This document shows, piece by piece, positions 1-5,637 of a stretch of 5,667 nucleotides of DNA. Under the pieces are notes generated by a model. The model made no database searches. It saw only the letters and a program-made list of their open reading frames with translations, and was not told the DNA's origin. Positions within the stretch are counted from its first letter, which is position 1; each line of letters opens with the position of its first letter. The stretch spans positions 1 through 5,667 of the forward strand of contig JAISJS010000366.1 in assembly GCA_031261385.1 (NCBI GenBank), read 5' to 3'. The translations under genes and the position numbers were made by a program. Source of the stretch: Treponema sp. (lineage in GTDB: Bacteria; Spirochaetota; Spirochaetia; Treponematales; Breznakiellaceae).

Positions 1-165
1 CCCATTCCCGTCGCAGCGGTGGGTGTGGACAATGCCGCCAATGGGGCATACCTGGCCTGCGAAATATTGGCCCTCAAATATCCTGAGCTTAAAAAGAAAC
101 TTGCGGAATACAGAATAAAAATGAAAGCGGATTTCAGGAAAGATAACGAAGGAGTCGAACTATGA
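1..165 (+). CDS. purE: Phosphoribosylaminoimidazole carboxylase catalytic subunit (PurE), C-terminal fragment
   Basis: The window opens inside this gene, and 54 C-terminal residues are visible before the TGA at 163-165. The segment PVAAVGVDNAANGAYLACEI, followed by a charged helix (LALKYPELKKKLAEYR), matches the conserved C-terminal end of PurE. In PurE this end includes a conserved Asn/Ala/Gly-rich turn and the last helix. Class I PurE interconverts N5-CAIR and CAIR in the cytosol, whereas class II carboxylates AIR directly. The visible tail resembles class I more than class II, but the catalytic loops lie upstream of the window, so the class is an inference. The stop codon overlaps the purC start as ATGA, and immediate adjacency to purC strongly supports the identification. 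The beginning of the gene and its promoter cannot be judged. Confidence 0.87.
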   Translation, partial: PIPVAAVGVDNAANGAYLACEILALKYPELKKKLAEYRIKMKADFRKDNEGVEL

Positions 166-920
166 AAAGCAATATTGATACGGCAAATATTAAACAAGGG
201 GCGCAGCTTTACGAGGGGAAGGCGAAAAAAGTTTTTGCCGCCCTTGAAAACGGTACAGCGCGGGATGACCTTGTTGTCATTCATTACAAGGATGACGCCA
301 CTGCCTTTAACGGCGAGAAAAAAGGCCAGATCGAAGACAAGGGGATCATGAACAACAAGATTGCCTCGGGCCTTTTTGAGCTGCTCGAAAAATCCGGAGT
401 ACCCACCCATTTTTTCACGCGGCTGAATGAGCGGGACATGCTCTGTAAAAAAGTCAGGATCGTTCCGCTGGAAGTGATAGTGCGGAACGTCGCTGCAGGT
501 TCCATGGCCAAACGGCTCGGCCTTACCGAAGGCGCCGCCCTCAAAACCACGGTATTTGAACTTTCCTACAAGGATGATGCGCTTGGCGATCCGTTGATCA
601 ATGATTATCATGCCGTCGCCATCGGCGCTTCAACGTTTGAAGAAATTGAAGAAATCAAAAAAACTACTTTTAAAATAAACGAAATTCTCTCAGCCTTTTT
701 TCTTAAAAAGGGGATCAAGCTCATCGACTTTAAACTTGAATTCGGCCGCACTGCCGATGGAAACCATTTGGTACTTGCCGATGAAATCTCCCCGGATACC
801 TGCCGTTTCTGGGACGCAAAGACCAATGAAAAACTTGATAAGGATCGTTTCCGCAGAGACCTTGGAAACGTGAAAGAAGCTTATATCGAAATTCTTAACC
901 GCCTGGATAATCAGCAATGA
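162..920 (+). CDS. purC: Phosphoribosylaminoimidazole-succinocarboxamide synthase (SAICAR synthetase)
   Basis: This cytosolic enzyme joins CAIR and L-aspartate, with ATP hydrolysis, to give SAICAR in de novo purine synthesis. The 252-residue protein has the ATP-binding N-terminal strand LYEGKAKKVF (residues 16-25) and the conserved segment around DDATAFNGEKKGQ (44-56). Both family signatures are present: IVPLEVIVRNVAAGS (100-114) and LIDFKLEFG (187-195). The C-terminal conserved block LADEISPDTCRFWD (205-218) precedes a basic helix. It is slightly longer than the common length of about 235-240 residues, because of about a dozen extra N-terminal residues before the first conserved strand. The ATG at 162 is chosen because a good GAAGGAG ribosome-binding site lies at 148-154, seven bases upstream. 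Its start overlaps the purE stop and its stop overlaps the purF start, each by ATGA. It appears complete, with no missing key motif. Confidence 0.97.
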   Translation: MKSNIDTANIKQGAQLYEGKAKKVFAALENGTARDDLVVIHYKDDATAFNGEKKGQIEDKGIMNNKIASGLFELLEKSGVPTHFFTRLNERDMLCKKVRIVPLEVIVRNVAAGSMAKRLGLTEGAALKTTVFELSYKDDALGDPLINDYHAVAIGASTFEEIEEIKKTTFKINEILSAFFLKKGIKLIDFKLEFGRTADGNHLVLADEISPDTCRFWDAKTNEKLDKDRFRRDLGNVKEAYIEILNRLDNQQ

Positions 921-2338
921 TCGTAAATAATGAAGATAAGTTTCATGAAGAGTGCGGAGTTTTTGGTATCTTCTACACCGATCACAAAAAAGAAGCTGCT
1001 CCGCTGGTATACTACGGCCTTTTCTCCCTCCAGCACCGGGGGCAGGAAAGCGCAGGGATTGCCGCAGTGCAGGACGGCGTCATCGAAATGCGAAAAGGGA
1101 TGGGGCTTGTCGGAGACATTTTTAATCACGAAATTCTTTCTCAGTTAAACGGGTCCGCCGCCATAGGCCATGTACGGTATTCCACTCATGGCTCAAGCTG
1201 CATCGAAAACGCCCAGCCCTTTGTCAGCCGTTTTAAGCTCGGGTCAATCGCCGTGGCACATAACGGCACCCTGACCAACGCCAATGTGGTCAGGGAACTG
1301 CTGGAGGATGCGGGCATCGGGTTTACCTCATCAAGCGACAGCGAAGTTATCGTCAACCTTATCGCCAAGAATTACAAAAAGGGTCTGGAAAGAGCCCTTA
1401 CCGATACAATTCAGTTTGTCAAAGGGTCTTATGCGCTTCTGGTTCTTACCGGCGACGCAATGGTCGGGGCGCGGGACCCTAACGGCATACGGCCGCTTTG
1501 CCTGGGCCGGCTTGACGGCGGCTGGATACTGGCCAGTGAATCCTGTGCCATCGACGCGGTAGGGGGGAAATTTGTCCGGGACATTGAACCCGGTGAACTT
1601 ATCATCATCAACAAGGATCAGGTGCTTTCGTTTATCTTCAGCGAAAAAACACGCAGAGCGGCCTGTTCATTTGAGTACATCTACTTTGCACGGCCTGACA
1701 GCGTCATTGACGGGATCGATGTGTATGAAGCACGCATCAGGGCGGGAGAAATTTTGGGCAGGGAATCGGGGTTACAGGCTGACCTTGTGGTCGGCGTTCC
1801 CGATTCGGGGATACCTGCGGCAATCGGCTACGGCAGGGCGACGGGGACGCCTTTCGGCATGGGTATCGTAAAAAATAAATATGTGGGAAGGACATTCATC
1901 GCCCCGGATCAGGCGATACGGGAAAAGGCAGTTTCGATTAAACACTTTGTGATCCGCAGTGAAGTAAAAGGCAAGCGGGTGGTGCTCATTGACGATTCCA
2001 TTGTCAGGGGAACTACGAGCCGCCATCTGGTATCGATTTTGAAAGAAGCCGGTGCAAAGGAAGTACATATCAGGATATGTTCCCCGCCGGTACGTTTCCC
2101 GTGTTACTTCGGCATCGATACGCCGCACCGCAAAGACCTTATCAGCAATATTAACAGCGTAACCGAACTCTGCACTTCCCTTGGCGCGGACAGCCTGGCT
2201 TTCATCTCCGTGGACGGGCTCCTGGAATCGCTGGCCTCATTGGACACCGCACAAAGCACTCAGGAGCATGGGTTCTGCCTCGGTTGTTTTACCGGAGAAT
2301 ACCCTATCCCGGTACCGGGAGAAAACGAAAATCAATAA
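917..2338 (+). CDS. purF: Amidophosphoribosyltransferase (glutamine PRPP amidotransferase), Fe-S type
   Basis: PurF makes 5-phosphoribosylamine from PRPP and glutamine, the committed step of purine synthesis. The N-terminal class II glutamine amidotransferase domain has Cys13 in EECGVFGI, so 12 residues would be removed to expose the nucleophile. It also has Arg87 (GHVRYSTHG), Asn116-Gly117 (AHNGT) and Asp141 (SSSDSEV). The phosphoribosyltransferase domain shows the PRPP loop VVLIDDSIVRGTTS (355-368) and the flexible loop near KNKYVGRTF (319-327). Cys250, Cys396, Cys454 and Cys457 (in CLGC) line up with the four [4Fe-4S] ligands of the Bacillus subtilis enzyme. This is therefore the Bacillus-type, propeptide-containing, iron-sulfur form, which is oxygen-labile in the studied example. 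Its 473 residues are a normal length. The start overlaps the purC stop as ATGA, and only a weak GGA (905-907) lies upstream, so translation probably depends on coupling. Family knowledge predicts feedback inhibition by AMP/GMP-type nucleotides. Confidence 0.97.
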   Translation: MIVNNEDKFHEECGVFGIFYTDHKKEAAPLVYYGLFSLQHRGQESAGIAAVQDGVIEMRKGMGLVGDIFNHEILSQLNGSAAIGHVRYSTHGSSCIENAQPFVSRFKLGSIAVAHNGTLTNANVVRELLEDAGIGFTSSSDSEVIVNLIAKNYKKGLERALTDTIQFVKGSYALLVLTGDAMVGARDPNGIRPLCLGRLDGGWILASESCAIDAVGGKFVRDIEPGELIIINKDQVLSFIFSEKTRRAACSFEYIYFARPDSVIDGIDVYEARIRAGEILGRESGLQADLVVGVPDSGIPAAIGYGRATGTPFGMGIVKNKYVGRTFIAPDQAIREKAVSIKHFVIRSEVKGKRVVLIDDSIVRGTTSRHLVSILKEAGAKEVHIRICSPPVRFPCYFGIDTPHRKDLISNINSVTELCTSLGADSLAFISVDGLLESLASLDTAQSTQEHGFCLGCFTGEYPIPVPGENENQ

Positions 2339-2344
2339 GGAGTT

Positions 2345-2365
2345 ATGCGAAACTTCGTTTCGCAT
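2345..2365. repeat. Perfect inverted repeat (9-bp stem, 3-base loop) in the spacer after purF
   Basis: ATGCGAAAC at 2345-2353 and GTTTCGCAT at 2357-2365 are exact reverse complements separated by TTC. In RNA this would be a stable 9-bp hairpin starting seven bases after the purF stop. The following bases (2366-2375, CTATTATATT) are A/T-rich but lack a run of T, so it is not a textbook intrinsic terminator. It could be a weak terminator, an RNA-processing or 3'-end-protecting hairpin at the end of the pur transcript, or part of a dispersed palindromic element. The repeat structure is certain. Its role is open. Confidence 0.8.
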
Positions 2366-2376
2366 CTATTATATTG

Positions 2377-2390
2377 GCAGCTAACGCTGC
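2377..2390. repeat. Second small inverted repeat (5-bp stem, 4-base loop) in the same spacer
   Basis: GCAGC (2377-2381) and GCTGC (2386-2390) are exact reverse complements around the loop TAAC. A G-U pair could extend the stem by one (2376 with 2391). It lies 11 bases after the larger hairpin and just ahead of the AGGAG ribosome-binding site of the next gene. The tandem arrangement of two hairpins could be one structured unit. A 5-bp stem alone can occur by chance, so significance is modest. Confidence 0.5.
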
Positions 2391-2396
2391 TTAAAC

Positions 2397-2401
2397 AGGA
2401 G
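2397..2401 (+). promoter_or_regulatory. Ribosome-binding site of the 81-residue protein gene
   Basis: AGGAG ends seven bases before the ATG at 2409, an ideal spacing. It is the main support for that start codon and shows that the small reading frame is a real gene with independent translation initiation after the purF spacer. Confidence 0.8.
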
Positions 2402-2408
2402 AGTAAAA

Positions 2409-2654
2409 ATGTCAGATGCAAGTGCGCCTGTTACAGGCAAACGGGACCCCAATGCGCCGAAATTTCTTGAGATAGTAATAAAGGACAGCAGCGGCAAAGT
2501 CTGGAATACTGTCTACGCACAGGCCAAAGAATTTTCGACCGGATCGGTGGGCTACTATGCCAGCGAAAAAGCGGTGAACCCCGAAAGTGGTGAACGGTAC
2601 CAGTGCGGTCTGTCTTTTACCCTTATCGGGTCGAAGCCGGCAAAGCAGCAGTAA
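2409..2654 (+). CDS. Small conserved-looking protein of unknown function (81 residues)
   Basis: I do not recognise a named family. The protein begins with a polar, probably flexible N-terminus (MSDASAPVTGKRDPNAP). It then alternates hydrophobic and polar residues in a way that suggests a small beta-rich fold: FLEIVIKD (19-26), KVWNTVYAQAKEF (30-42), SVGYYASEKA (46-55) and QCGLSFTLIG (65-74). It ends with a short basic tail. There is no signal peptide or membrane segment, and its single Cys66 gives no metal-binding pattern, so it is probably cytosolic. The start is supported by AGGAG seven bases upstream. The stop lies 8 bases before the preferred start of the downstream reductase, so the two may be co-transcribed. 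The even protein-like composition argues that it is a real gene. Its function cannot be inferred, though its position suggests it could accompany the SDR/flavodoxin pair. Confidence 0.78.
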   Translation: MSDASAPVTGKRDPNAPKFLEIVIKDSSGKVWNTVYAQAKEFSTGSVGYYASEKAVNPESGERYQCGLSFTLIGSKPAKQQ

Positions 2655-2662
2655 AAAATTCG

Positions 2663-3688
2663 ATGGACCGGGAAATCCATGTAGTCACCGGCGCCGCGGG
2701 CCGCACCGGTCTTGCGCTTTGCGCTGAACTGTGCAGCCGCGGCCTGTATGTGCGTGCACTGTATCACCAAAACGAAAAATGTATTCCCTTTTTAAATCAA
2801 TATGCCGATGAGGTGATCCCTGCCGATATAGAATCGCCTGAAATTTTGGCAGCCGCTTTCACGGGGGCATCATACGTTTACCACCTTGCCGGAATCGTTT
2901 CCATTGCCAGCAAAATTGATCCGGTTATTACCGCGGTAAATATCACCGGAACCCAAAATGTCATTGATGCGTGTCTTGCCTGCAGGGTAAAGCGGCTGAT
3001 ATATACCGGCACGATTCATACGCTGCCATTTTCCGATAACACAACGATCCTCCGTGAGATAGAAAGGTTTGATCCCGATGCAGTGGACGGCGCGTATGCG
3101 GTAAGCAAAGCGATTTCCTCCAACCTGGTTCTGGATGCGGTGAAAAGCCGCGGACTGAACGCCGTTATCGGTATGCCCTCGGGAATAGTCGGCGGCTTTG
3201 AGCTGAAGCGTTCAAACTTTGGACAGATGGTAGTCGGCGTAGCCGAGCGCCGTATGCCGGTATATCTGACCGGGCGTTACAATTTTGTGGACGTAAAGGA
3301 TGTGGTAAAAGCGCTGGCGGATCTTGCGGAAAAAGGTGTTTCCGGGGAAAGCTATATTCTCTCCGGGCATATTTTAACTGTCAAGGAACTGATGTACGCC
3401 GCAGCCCGCGCCGCCGGGGTAAAGCCGCCGAAAATTTGCCTGCCCCTTGGCTTTGTAAAGTTGTTTGCCGGTATCGCCGAGAGTATTTCCCTGCGCAAAA
3501 AGAAAACATTGATGTTCACCCCGTATGCCTTAAAGGTCCTGGGGGATAACTGCAATTTTTCCCATGAGAAGATTACCGCCCTTACCGGCTATGATCCCTG
3601 CCCGGTTGAAGATGCCTTAAAGGATCAGGTGGATTATTATTTTAATGTGTATAAAAAGAATTTTCCAAAAGCAAACAGGAAAAGATGA
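2663..3688 (+). CDS. NAD(P)-dependent epimerase/dehydratase family protein (extended SDR, dihydroflavonol-4-reductase-like)
   Basis: This is a 341-residue extended short-chain dehydrogenase/reductase. The N-terminal Rossmann fold begins HVVTGAAGRTG, with the nucleotide-binding GxxGxxG at Gly10, Gly13 and Gly16. Next come VYHLAGIVS (72-80), a conserved nucleotide-contacting strand, and LIYTGTIHT (112-120), where Thr117 may replace the usual catalytic Ser. Tyr145 and Lys149 form the YxxxK catalytic pair (YAVSK), and NFVDVKDVVKAL (207-218) is typical of the substrate-side domain. The family reduces or epimerises sugars, steroids or ketone groups, and the substrate here is unknown. I prefer the ATG at 2663, since the fold begins four residues later. 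A GTG at 2603 would add 20 residues and overlap the upstream gene, with no ribosome-binding site. The ATG also lacks a clear one, so coupling to the upstream gene is likely. The stop overlaps the next start as ATGA. Confidence 0.88.
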   Translation: MDREIHVVTGAAGRTGLALCAELCSRGLYVRALYHQNEKCIPFLNQYADEVIPADIESPEILAAAFTGASYVYHLAGIVSIASKIDPVITAVNITGTQNVIDACLACRVKRLIYTGTIHTLPFSDNTTILREIERFDPDAVDGAYAVSKAISSNLVLDAVKSRGLNAVIGMPSGIVGGFELKRSNFGQMVVGVAERRMPVYLTGRYNFVDVKDVVKALADLAEKGVSGESYILSGHILTVKELMYAAARAAGVKPPKICLPLGFVKLFAGIAESISLRKKKTLMFTPYALKVLGDNCNFSHEKITALTGYDPCPVEDALKDQVDYYFNVYKKNFPKANRKR

Positions 3689-4443
3689 CCAATATCTACT
3701 ACTTTAGTGGTACGGGTAATACCTATTGGTCGGCAAAAAAACTGGCGGCGCGTATCGGAAGCGCGCGTATCTTCCCAATAAGCAGAGAAATGAAACAGCC
3801 CGAAATCCGTATCCGGGCGGAGGCGGTAATATTTATGTTTCCCGCCTATGCCTATGGGACGCCGGTTATGGTCCGCCGTTTTCTTGAAAAGGCCGATGTT
3901 CATGCGGATTATCTTGCGGCCCTGGTAAGTTACGGCACGTCTCCCGGCGGCGCATTAGCTGAAGTTCACGCAGTCCTGGCCCGGAAAAAATTGATCCTGA
4001 ATTATGCGGGGCGCATCCCCGCCGTGGAAAATTTTATTCCCATTTTCGGCGCCCCGGGTGAAGCGCTGCGGACAAAACGGCTTGCCCTGCAAAGCGCCGC
4101 AACTGAGCAGGCGGCAGAGGCAATTTTAACGCGGGCAAATAGCAGTATGCAGACTTTTCAGCCTCTTTTCAAAATTATAAGCTCCCTGTACCGCCTTGCC
4201 CGTCCGGCAATGATCAACTTTTTCCGCCTGACCGAAGCCTGTAACGCCTGCGGCCTCTGCGCCGGCATCTGTCCCGCAGGGGCAATCAAAATGGCAGATA
4301 AAGGCCCGGTCTTTCATACCGCCTGTGAGACCTGCCAGGCCTGCCTTAACTTCTGTCCCCGCAAGGCCATCACCTTCGGGCGGCTGGGCCCGGATACAAG
4401 ACGGTACCATCATCCGGAGGTAACGGCGGGGGAATTGTTCTGA
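3685..4443 (+). CDS. Flavodoxin domain fused to a 2[4Fe-4S] ferredoxin (EFR1-like protein)
   Basis: The 252-residue protein joins two electron-carrier modules. Residues 1 to about 125 form a flavodoxin-like domain: the FMN phosphate loop SGTGNT (8-13), then FMFPAYAYGTP (50-60) and SYGTSPGGA (82-90), which fit the other two flavin-contacting loops. A helical linker (about 126-180) leads to a bacterial ferredoxin domain with two CxxCxxCxxxCP clusters: Cys186/189/192/196 and Cys214/217/220/224. All eight ligands are present. This architecture matches the EFR1 family of anaerobes, whose partners and substrates are poorly defined. It presumably shuttles electrons between a reduced donor and a cytosolic enzyme. 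The ATGA overlap with the preceding SDR gene and an AGGA at 3677-3680 support the start. Coupling to the SDR suggests, as inference, that it supplies or accepts electrons in the same process. There is no signal peptide or transmembrane segment. Confidence 0.92.
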   Translation: MTNIYYFSGTGNTYWSAKKLAARIGSARIFPISREMKQPEIRIRAEAVIFMFPAYAYGTPVMVRRFLEKADVHADYLAALVSYGTSPGGALAEVHAVLARKKLILNYAGRIPAVENFIPIFGAPGEALRTKRLALQSAATEQAAEAILTRANSSMQTFQPLFKIISSLYRLARPAMINFFRLTEACNACGLCAGICPAGAIKMADKGPVFHTACETCQACLNFCPRKAITFGRLGPDTRRYHHPEVTAGELF

Positions 4444-4449
4444 TATAAT
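4441..4449 (+). promoter_or_regulatory. Candidate extended -10 promoter for dinB
   Basis: The sequence TGATATAAT is a perfect TGnTATAAT extended -10 element. Its TGA is also the stop codon of the preceding gene. There is no good -35 match 17 bases upstream (4421-4426 is TAACGG), which is tolerated when the extended motif is present. Transcription would start near 4455-4457, only about 8-10 bases before the dinB ATG. The GGTGAG ribosome-binding site at 4456-4461 would then sit at the very 5' end of the message. Six-base -10 matches are common by chance, but the extended form in a 21-base intergenic gap is more suggestive. Confidence 0.45.
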
Positions 4450-4464
4450 GAAAGCGGTGAGATC

Positions 4465-5625
4465 ATGGCGTACTTTATTCATGCAGACCTTGACGCATTT
4501 TATGCCTCGGTAGAACAGCTTGATCACCCGGAGTACCGGGGCAAGCCGCTGATTGTCGGAGGCCTGCCCGGCGACCGCAGGAGCGTTGTGTCCACTGCGT
4601 CGTATGAAGCCAGAAAATTCGGCGTTCATTCCGCCATGCCCGTCGCCCAGGCGGTTAAACTGTGTCCGCACGGCATATACCTCCGGGGCAATATGGAACG
4701 CTACCGGCAAAAGTCTCTGGAGGTGATGGCGATCTTTGCCGATTATTCTCCCGTTGTGCAGCAGCTTTCCGTGGATGAGGCATTTCTCGATATTACCGGC
4801 ATGGAAGGGCTCTTTGGCCCCCCGGATGTTATGGCAAAAAAACTCAAAGAAGATATCCGCAGCCGTACGGGCCTTACTCTTTCGGTGGGGCTTGCCTCGA
4901 ACAAATACATCGCCAAGATCGCCTCCGGTATGTTAAAGCCCGACGGCATCTGCATAATCAAACCGGGAGATGAAGAAAAATTTATGCGGGCTCTTCCGGT
5001 GGGAAAGATTTGGGGCGCGGGGGCAAAGACTCAGGAAGAATTCAAAAAGCGGGGATTTAAAACCTGTGAGGATATATATCGTCTTTCTTTGGAACAGCTT
5101 ACCTCTATTTTTGGAAAAGCATTTGGCCTCTTTCTCTACCGGGCAGTCCGCGGTGAAGCCGCAGCGGCCTTTGATGAAGAACGCGGCTCCCATTCGATGA
5201 GCGCCGAGCGGACTTTTCCCTATGATCTGTACGATGAATTTGCCATCGAGACCGCCCTGTTTGAAATTTGCGAATCGCTTGTCTGGCGGCTGCTGGATGA
5301 AAAGCAGCAGAGCAGGACGGTTTTTATCAAAATCCGTTACGGCGATTTTATTACGGAAAGCGCCCAGGAAACCTCCGCCAATCCGGTGACGAGCATTAAC
5401 GATCTTTTTGACCGGCTCCTTGCCCTCTTTCACAAAAAGTATAAAAGCGGCATGGGCGTCAGGCTGATAGGGGCAGGGCTTTCCAATCTGGAAGATCCTG
5501 TTCCCCAGGGTGACTTATTTGCACCTGCTGATGAAAAGGAAAGTACACTGGAAAAAAAGATACTTGAAATCAACAAAAAGTACCCCAATGCGGCGTTAAA
5601 AAAGGGCCGTTCCTGGCTGGGGTAA
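4465..5625 (+). CDS. dinB: DNA polymerase IV (Y-family translesion polymerase)
   Basis: This 386-residue protein is an error-prone DNA polymerase that bypasses template lesions. The palm has the metal-binding HADLDAFY motif (Asp8; Tyr13 at the steric-gate position) and SVDEAFLDITG with Asp104-Glu105. Fingers residues are seen in STASYEARKFGVHSAMP (43-59). The segment LSVGLASNKYIAKIAS (139-154) and the thumb helix-hairpin-helix around VGKIWGAG (179-186) follow. The little-finger domain includes SMSAERTFPYD (244-254). QGDLF at 348-352 fits the QxxLF beta-clamp-binding pattern and is followed by a lysine-rich tail of about 34 residues. The ATG at 4465 is preferred because the conserved palm strand starts immediately after it, with GGTGAG (4456-4461) just upstream. 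The gene follows the flavodoxin fusion after 21 bases and may have its own promoter. No LexA-type box was seen. It appears complete. Confidence 0.97.
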   Translation: MAYFIHADLDAFYASVEQLDHPEYRGKPLIVGGLPGDRRSVVSTASYEARKFGVHSAMPVAQAVKLCPHGIYLRGNMERYRQKSLEVMAIFADYSPVVQQLSVDEAFLDITGMEGLFGPPDVMAKKLKEDIRSRTGLTLSVGLASNKYIAKIASGMLKPDGICIIKPGDEEKFMRALPVGKIWGAGAKTQEEFKKRGFKTCEDIYRLSLEQLTSIFGKAFGLFLYRAVRGEAAAAFDEERGSHSMSAERTFPYDLYDEFAIETALFEICESLVWRLLDEKQQSRTVFIKIRYGDFITESAQETSANPVTSINDLFDRLLALFHKKYKSGMGVRLIGAGLSNLEDPVPQGDLFAPADEKESTLEKKILEINKKYPNAALKKGRSWLG

Positions 5626-5637
5626 GTAGTTTTTTTT
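5581..5637 (+). terminator. Possible terminator overlapping the 3' end of dinB
   Basis: TACCCC (5581-5586) can pair with GGGGTA (5619-5624), and inside it CGGC (5591-5594) can pair with GCCG (5606-5609). A run of eight T follows at 5630-5637. The T-tract is convincing, but the stem is interrupted and encloses large loops, and five bases separate it from the T-run, so this is a weak intrinsic-terminator candidate. A second run of seven T (5651-5657) has no visible stem before it. Confidence 0.3.

Noticed and set aside
2366..2376. TATTAT/TATATT as a -10 promoter for the 81-residue gene
   Set aside because: There is no TG extension and no -35-like hexamer at a suitable distance; A/T-rich matches like this are expected by chance.
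2345..2470. A 41-codon frame starting at the ATG of the large hairpin, with AAGGAG (2337-2342) just upstream
   Set aside because: The spacing from AAGGAG to the ATG is only two bases, the start is buried in the 9-bp stem, and the frame runs through the start of the well-supported 81-residue gene.
3748..3771. Direct repeat GCGCGTATC, two copies 15 bases apart
   Set aside because: It encodes the Ala-Arg-Ile sequence that recurs in the flavodoxin domain (AARIGSARIF) and has no further copies nearby, so it is a coding coincidence.
4430..4440. GAATTGTTC as a possible LexA/SOS operator before dinB
   Set aside because: Its arms are only three bases (GAA/TTC), and it does not match the GAAC-N4-GTTC or CTG-N10-CAG operator patterns.
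4126..4710. A 194-codon open frame on the minus strand across the end of the EFR1-like gene and the start of dinB
   Set aside because: It is antisense to two clearly recognised genes and covers their conserved cysteine and catalytic motifs. Its translation shows no recognisable domain, so it is a shadow frame.
4933..5433. A 166-codon minus-strand frame inside dinB
   Set aside because: It lies entirely antisense to conserved polymerase coding sequence and has no recognisable motif.
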